64,000 bases of DNA from the NCBI RefSeq assembly GCF_018760785.1, contig NZ_JAHHZO010000010.1:168982-232981 (forward strand), written 5' to 3'. Position 1 is the first letter of the stretch. Each line of letters begins with the position of its first letter. The translations under genes and the position numbers were made by a program. The notes beneath the pieces were generated by a model that made no database searches, was not told where the DNA came from, and was given only the letters and a program-made list of their open reading frames with translations. Positions 61,419 through 64,000 of the stretch are shown here, piece after piece. This DNA comes from Rhizobium sp. CSW-27 (GTDB lineage: Bacteria > Pseudomonadota > Alphaproteobacteria > Rhizobiales > Rhizobiaceae).

Positions 61419-62615
61419 TCAGGCCGATTTCTTCAACTGTTCACTCTGGAGCTTTTCAGCGGCGCGCTCGATACGGGCGATGCCCTCGCGCGCCTCATCC
61501 GCCGTCACCACCAGGGGCGGCAGCAGCCGGATCACGTTGTCACCGGCCGGAACGCCGAGAATATGCTCGTCGCGCATCGCAAGGGCGAGTTCGCCGGCCG
61601 GCACGCGGGCCTTGATGCCAAGCATCAGGCCTTCACCGCGGATTTCCTCGATCACGCCCGGGAAACGGTCCTTCAACGCCGCAAGCCCCTGGCGGAAGAC
61701 AAGCGCCACATCGTTGACATTCTGCAGGAAGCCATCGGCCAGCACGACGTCGAGAACCGCATTGCCAACCGCCATCGCCAGCGGATTGCCACCATAGGTC
61801 GTGCCATGCACGCCGGGTTTCATGCCGGAGGCCGCCTCGGCGGTGGCAAGGCACGCGCCGAAGGGGAAGCCGCCGCCAATACCCTTGGCGACCGCCATGA
61901 TGTCCGGCGTGACGCCGGTCCATTCATGGGCAAAGAACTTTCCGGTGCGGCCGACGCCGGTCTGCACCTCGTCGAACATCAGCAGCAGGCCATGTTCGTC
62001 ACACAGCGCGCGCAACTCACGCAGGAATTCCCTGGACACGACGCGGATGCCGCCCTCGCCCTGGATCGGTTCGATCAGCAGGGCAGCGGTGTTCTCCGTG
62101 ATCGCTGCCTTCAGCGCGTCCATGTCGCCGAACGGCACCTGGTCGAAACCCTGCGCCTTGGGGCCGAAGCCTTCGAGGTATTTTTCCTGGCCGCCGGCCG
62201 CGATCGTCGCGATCGTGCGGCCGTGGAAGGCCCCTTCGAAGGTGATGATGTGGAATTTTTCCGGATGCCCCTTGGCATAGTGGTAGCGCCGCGCCGTCTT
62301 GATCGCGCATTCCAGCGCCTCGGCGCCGGAATTGGTGAAGAACACCTTGTCGGCAAAGGTCGCCTCCACCAGACGCCGGGCCAGACGCTCCTGCTCGGGG
62401 ATCTCGTAGAGGTTGGAGAGATGCCAGACCTTGTCGGCCTGATCCTTCAGCGCCGCAACGAGGTGCGGGTTGGAATGGCCGCAGGAGGTGACGGCAACGC
62501 CCGCGCCGAAATCGAGATATCGCTCGCCCGTTTCCGTCACGAGCCACACGCCCTCACCGCGTACGAAACGCAGAGGGGCCCTTGCAAACGTGTCGAAAAG
62601 CGCGGCTTCAGCCAT
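61419..62615 (-). CDS. argD: Acetylornithine aminotransferase
   Basis: A 398-residue PLP enzyme of arginine synthesis. The PLP lysine is in [46 protein letters not shown] and [16 protein letters not shown] are the family blocks. argF follows. The leader upstream contains a minus-strand terminator-like hairpin (62665-62696) that may attenuate the transcript. Confidence 0.95.
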   Translation of the reverse strand: MAEAALFDTFARAPLRFVRGEGVWLVTETGERYLDFGAGVAVTSCGHSNPHLVAALKDQADKVWHLSNLYEIPEQERLARRLVEATFADKVFFTNSGAEALECAIKTARRYHYAKGHPEKFHIITFEGAFHGRTIATIAAGGQEKYLEGFGPKAQGFDQVPFGDMDALKAAITENTAALLIEPIQGEGGIRVVSREFLRELRALCDEHGLLLMFDEVQTGVGRTGKFFAHEWTGVTPDIMAVAKGIGGGFPFGACLATAEAASGMKPGVHGTTYGGNPLAMAVGNAVLDVVLADGFLQNVNDVALVFRQGLAALKDRFPGVIEEIRGEGLMLGIKARVPAGELALAMRDEHILGVPAGDNVIRLLPPLVVTADEAREGIARIERAAEKLQSEQLKKSA

Positions 62616-62664
62616 GGCGACATCTCCCTGGGCACTAGGAACAAAGACGGCGACCCTCGCCGCC

Positions 62665-62696
62665 GGAAAATTAAAAATGCCGCCTCAAAGGGCGGC
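62665..62696 (-). terminator. Hairpin with T-rich tail in the argD leader
   Basis: On the minus strand a 6-bp GCCGCC / GGCGGC stem is followed by ATTTTTAATTTT. It lies 50 to 80 bases before the argD start. An alternative 8-bp pairing (AAATGCCG at 62708-62715 with CGGCATTT at 62675-62682, minus strand) would exclude the terminator stem, as in an attenuator. The switch is inferred. Confidence 0.5.
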
Positions 62697-62846
62697 GCCG
62701 GCACTATCGGCATTTCGCGATGGGATGTCAACAAATCCCGTGGTTTTCCGGGCTTTTCCGTGGCTTGCCACGAAACTTGCGCCAGGCTTGCAGGCTGTGA
62801 CAAAAATGACTCGCCGCGACAGCAAGTTGGGGAAAACCCCAAAATC

Positions 62847-62997
62847 GATTCGCGACGATTCCGGCGACTCTTGTCAGCGAGTCCACCGCCCATTAGGTTA
62901 AAGATCAATTACTAGACTGCATGCGGCGGAACTAGTCACCAAAAGTATAGATGTAGTATGCTCGGCGGAATTTCTTTCGCCGGAGGGTGAGTGATTC
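62847..62997. promoter_or_regulatory. Cluster of GANTC sites (CcrM methylation) before gcrA
   Basis: GATTC at 62847, GATTC at 62857, GACTC at 62866, GAGTC at 62879 and GATTC at 62993: five GANTC sites in 150 bases ahead of gcrA, four of them within 37 bases. A near-CtrA box (TTAA-N7-TTAC, 62898-62912) is also present. GcrA and CcrM act together in cell-cycle control. Confidence 0.65.
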
Positions 62998-63031
62998 TGT
63001 CTCGCAAAATGCTCTAAGGCGGAGAGACAGC

Positions 63032-63586
63032 ATGAACTGGACAGACGAGCGTGTCGAGAAGTTGAAAAGGCTATGGGCCGAGGGTCTGAGCGCGAGCCAG
63101 ATCGCGGCGCAGCTGGGCGGCGTCAGCCGCAATGCCGTGATCGGCAAGGTGCACCGCCTCAACCTGCCGGGTCGCGCAAAGGCCGGCGGCACCCCGCAGG
63201 CGGCAAGCCGCCCGCAGGCGCGCAACACCTCGGCGCCGCGCGCTCCGAATTTTGCGGCCCGCGCCACGAACACCACCACGCGCACGGTTGCGCGTCCGGT
63301 CGGCGCAACGGTCGTCAAGGAAGAGATCGAGATCGAAGTCACCCAGCAGCCGGCTTACGAGGCGCCGGTCAATGTGGTGGTGCCGATGTCGCGCCGCCTG
63401 GCCCTGACGGACCTCACCGAGCGCACCTGCAAGTGGCCGATGGGCGACCCGCTGAAGGACGATTTCCACTTCTGTGGCGCAGAATCCGGCGAAAGCTCGC
63501 CCTATTGCAAATATCATGCGCGGCTGGCCTATCAGCCGGTCAACGAACGGCGCAAGGCCGCCAACGTCGCCGGCGCTCGCGGCTGA
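63032..63586 (+). CDS. gcrA: Cell-cycle regulator GcrA
   Basis: A 184-residue sigma-70 cofactor of alphaproteobacteria. The DNA-binding N-terminus MNWTDERVEKLKRLWAEG with SASQIAAQLGGVSRNAVIGK is diagnostic, and the C-terminal cysteine/sigma-binding region LTERTCKWPMGDPLKDDFHFCG, SPYCKYHARLAYQ is intact. The middle is an Ala/Arg/Thr-rich linker. GGAGAG precedes the ATG. GcrA acts at promoters containing methylated GANTC sites; such sites cluster before its own gene. A strong terminator follows. Confidence 0.96.
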   Translation: MNWTDERVEKLKRLWAEGLSASQIAAQLGGVSRNAVIGKVHRLNLPGRAKAGGTPQAASRPQARNTSAPRAPNFAARATNTTTRTVARPVGATVVKEEIEIEVTQQPAYEAPVNVVVPMSRRLALTDLTERTCKWPMGDPLKDDFHFCGAESGESSPYCKYHARLAYQPVNERRKAANVAGARG

Positions 63587-63614
63587 AGCAAGCCGATACC
63601 GCAGAGATCGAAAG

Positions 63615-63639
63615 AACGGGCCCTGCGCCCGTTTTTTTT
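63615..63639 (+). terminator. Intrinsic terminator after gcrA
   Basis: AACGGGC / GCCCGTT stem with a five-base loop followed by a run of Ts. Confidence 0.88.
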
Positions 63640-63704
63640 GTGTTCACTGTCCCCGGCGCCCCCCCGCAACGCGCTCACCCCGCTCGACGCGAAGGGTGCA
63701 GACG

Positions 63705-63737
63705 AAAACACCCGGCTGCAGGGCAACCGGGTGTTTT
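63705..63737 (-). terminator. Intrinsic terminator of phoB (usable both ways)
   Basis: An 11-bp perfect stem AAAACACCCGG / CCGGGTGTTTT with an 11-base loop lies just after the phoB stop, between converging genes. Confidence 0.85.
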
Positions 63738-63764
63738 GTGATCGGATCATGTGCCGGAAAGCTG

Positions 63765-64000
63765 TCAGGCTTCCATGGAGTATCCCGCGCCGCGGACGGT
63801 TCGGATGACATCCTGCATGTTGGAGAAGTTGAGCGCCTTGCGCAGGCGCCCGACATGCACGTCGACGGTGCGCTCGTCCACGTAGATGTCGTGGCCCCAG
63901 ACGCCGTCGAGCAGCTGCGAGCGGGAGAAGACGCGGCCGGGCGAGGCCATCAGGAATTCCAGCAGCCGGAACTCCGTCGGGCCGAGCCGCACTTCGCGGC
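63765..64000 (-). CDS. phoB: Phosphate regulon response regulator PhoB, C-terminal part
   Basis: The frame runs off the window edge, so only the last 78 residues are present. They form the OmpR/PhoB winged-helix: VRLGPTEFRLLEFLMASPGRVFSR, the recognition helix ERTVDVHVGRLRKALN and the wing VIRTVRGAGYSM. This pattern matches PhoB closely. In Rhizobiaceae the phoB gene lies beside gcrA as here. The receiver domain lies outside the window. Confidence 0.88.
   Translation of the reverse strand, partial: REVRLGPTEFRLLEFLMASPGRVFSRSQLLDGVWGHDIYVDERTVDVHVGRLRKALNFSNMQDVIRTVRGAGYSMEA

Noticed and set aside
1..64000. CRISPR arrays, insertion sequences and prophage
   Set aside because: No regularly spaced repeats, transposase or phage structural genes were found on reading both strands.

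Overview
The window reads as the chromosome of an alphaproteobacterium of the Rhizobiaceae/Agrobacterium kind. The basis is gene content: GcrA beside PhoB, a SAM-II riboswitch in front of metZ, a PodJ-like Sel1/peptidoglycan-binding protein, an HWE-type histidine kinase, double-length Dcd, OpgC, ligase-associated helicase/PdeM, high GC, and intergenic repeats of rhizobial type. No genus is assigned. There is no prophage, insertion sequence, CRISPR array or rRNA operon.

Layout. 1-796: end of maf, yacG, tRNA-Phe. 1154-8960: a surface-polysaccharide block with an FkbM methyltransferase (+) facing a minus-strand operon (small protein, NAD-sugar epimerase/reductase, second FkbM methyltransferase, 1265-residue protein with three glycosyltransferase domains). 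8961-9576: AT-rich gap. 9577-14488: inositol-monophosphatase-family enzyme and a four-gene ABC importer. 14917-18367: orphan cheW, galE, aminotransferase, mscL. 18545-26142: SSF-type hybrid histidine kinase, OpgC-like protein, HWE kinase, lrgAB-like pair. 26217-32303: a fatty-acid beta-oxidation operon (fadE, fadA, fadJ) with a MazEF-type toxin-antitoxin pair inside it. 32799-38403: PodJ-like protein, TauE/SafE exporter and its TIGR02186 partner. 38655-43960: secreted histidine-phosphatase-like protein, PdeM/Lhr DNA-repair pair, lipoprotein. 44237-49751: two coupled YitT paralogues, TPR-methyltransferase, small membrane protein, CAP lipoprotein, pyrD with a DUF952 gene, and small proteins. 49881-55496: CrbR/ErdR-like response regulator, S24 repressor, periplasmic binding protein, GT2 and GT10 glycosyltransferases. 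55663-64000: tRNA-Gly, dcd, SAM-II/metZ, apaG, hslO, argF-argD, gcrA, end of phoB.

How it fits together. Several systems can be linked by sequence. The SSF hybrid kinase and the CrbR-like regulator resemble the two halves of the acetate/carbon-switch system CrbS/CrbR, although they lie 28 kb apart. Cell-cycle control is visible as a CtrA-type box before the podJ-like gene and a cluster of GANTC methylation sites before gcrA. RNA-level control is visible at metZ (SAM-II plus terminator), and is suggested at argD (terminator and overlapping alternative stem) and galE (start codon inside a hairpin). The features most worth a second look are the toxin-antitoxin pair inside the fad operon with its operator palindrome, the three-domain glycosyltransferase, the GANTC cluster, and the argD and galE leaders.
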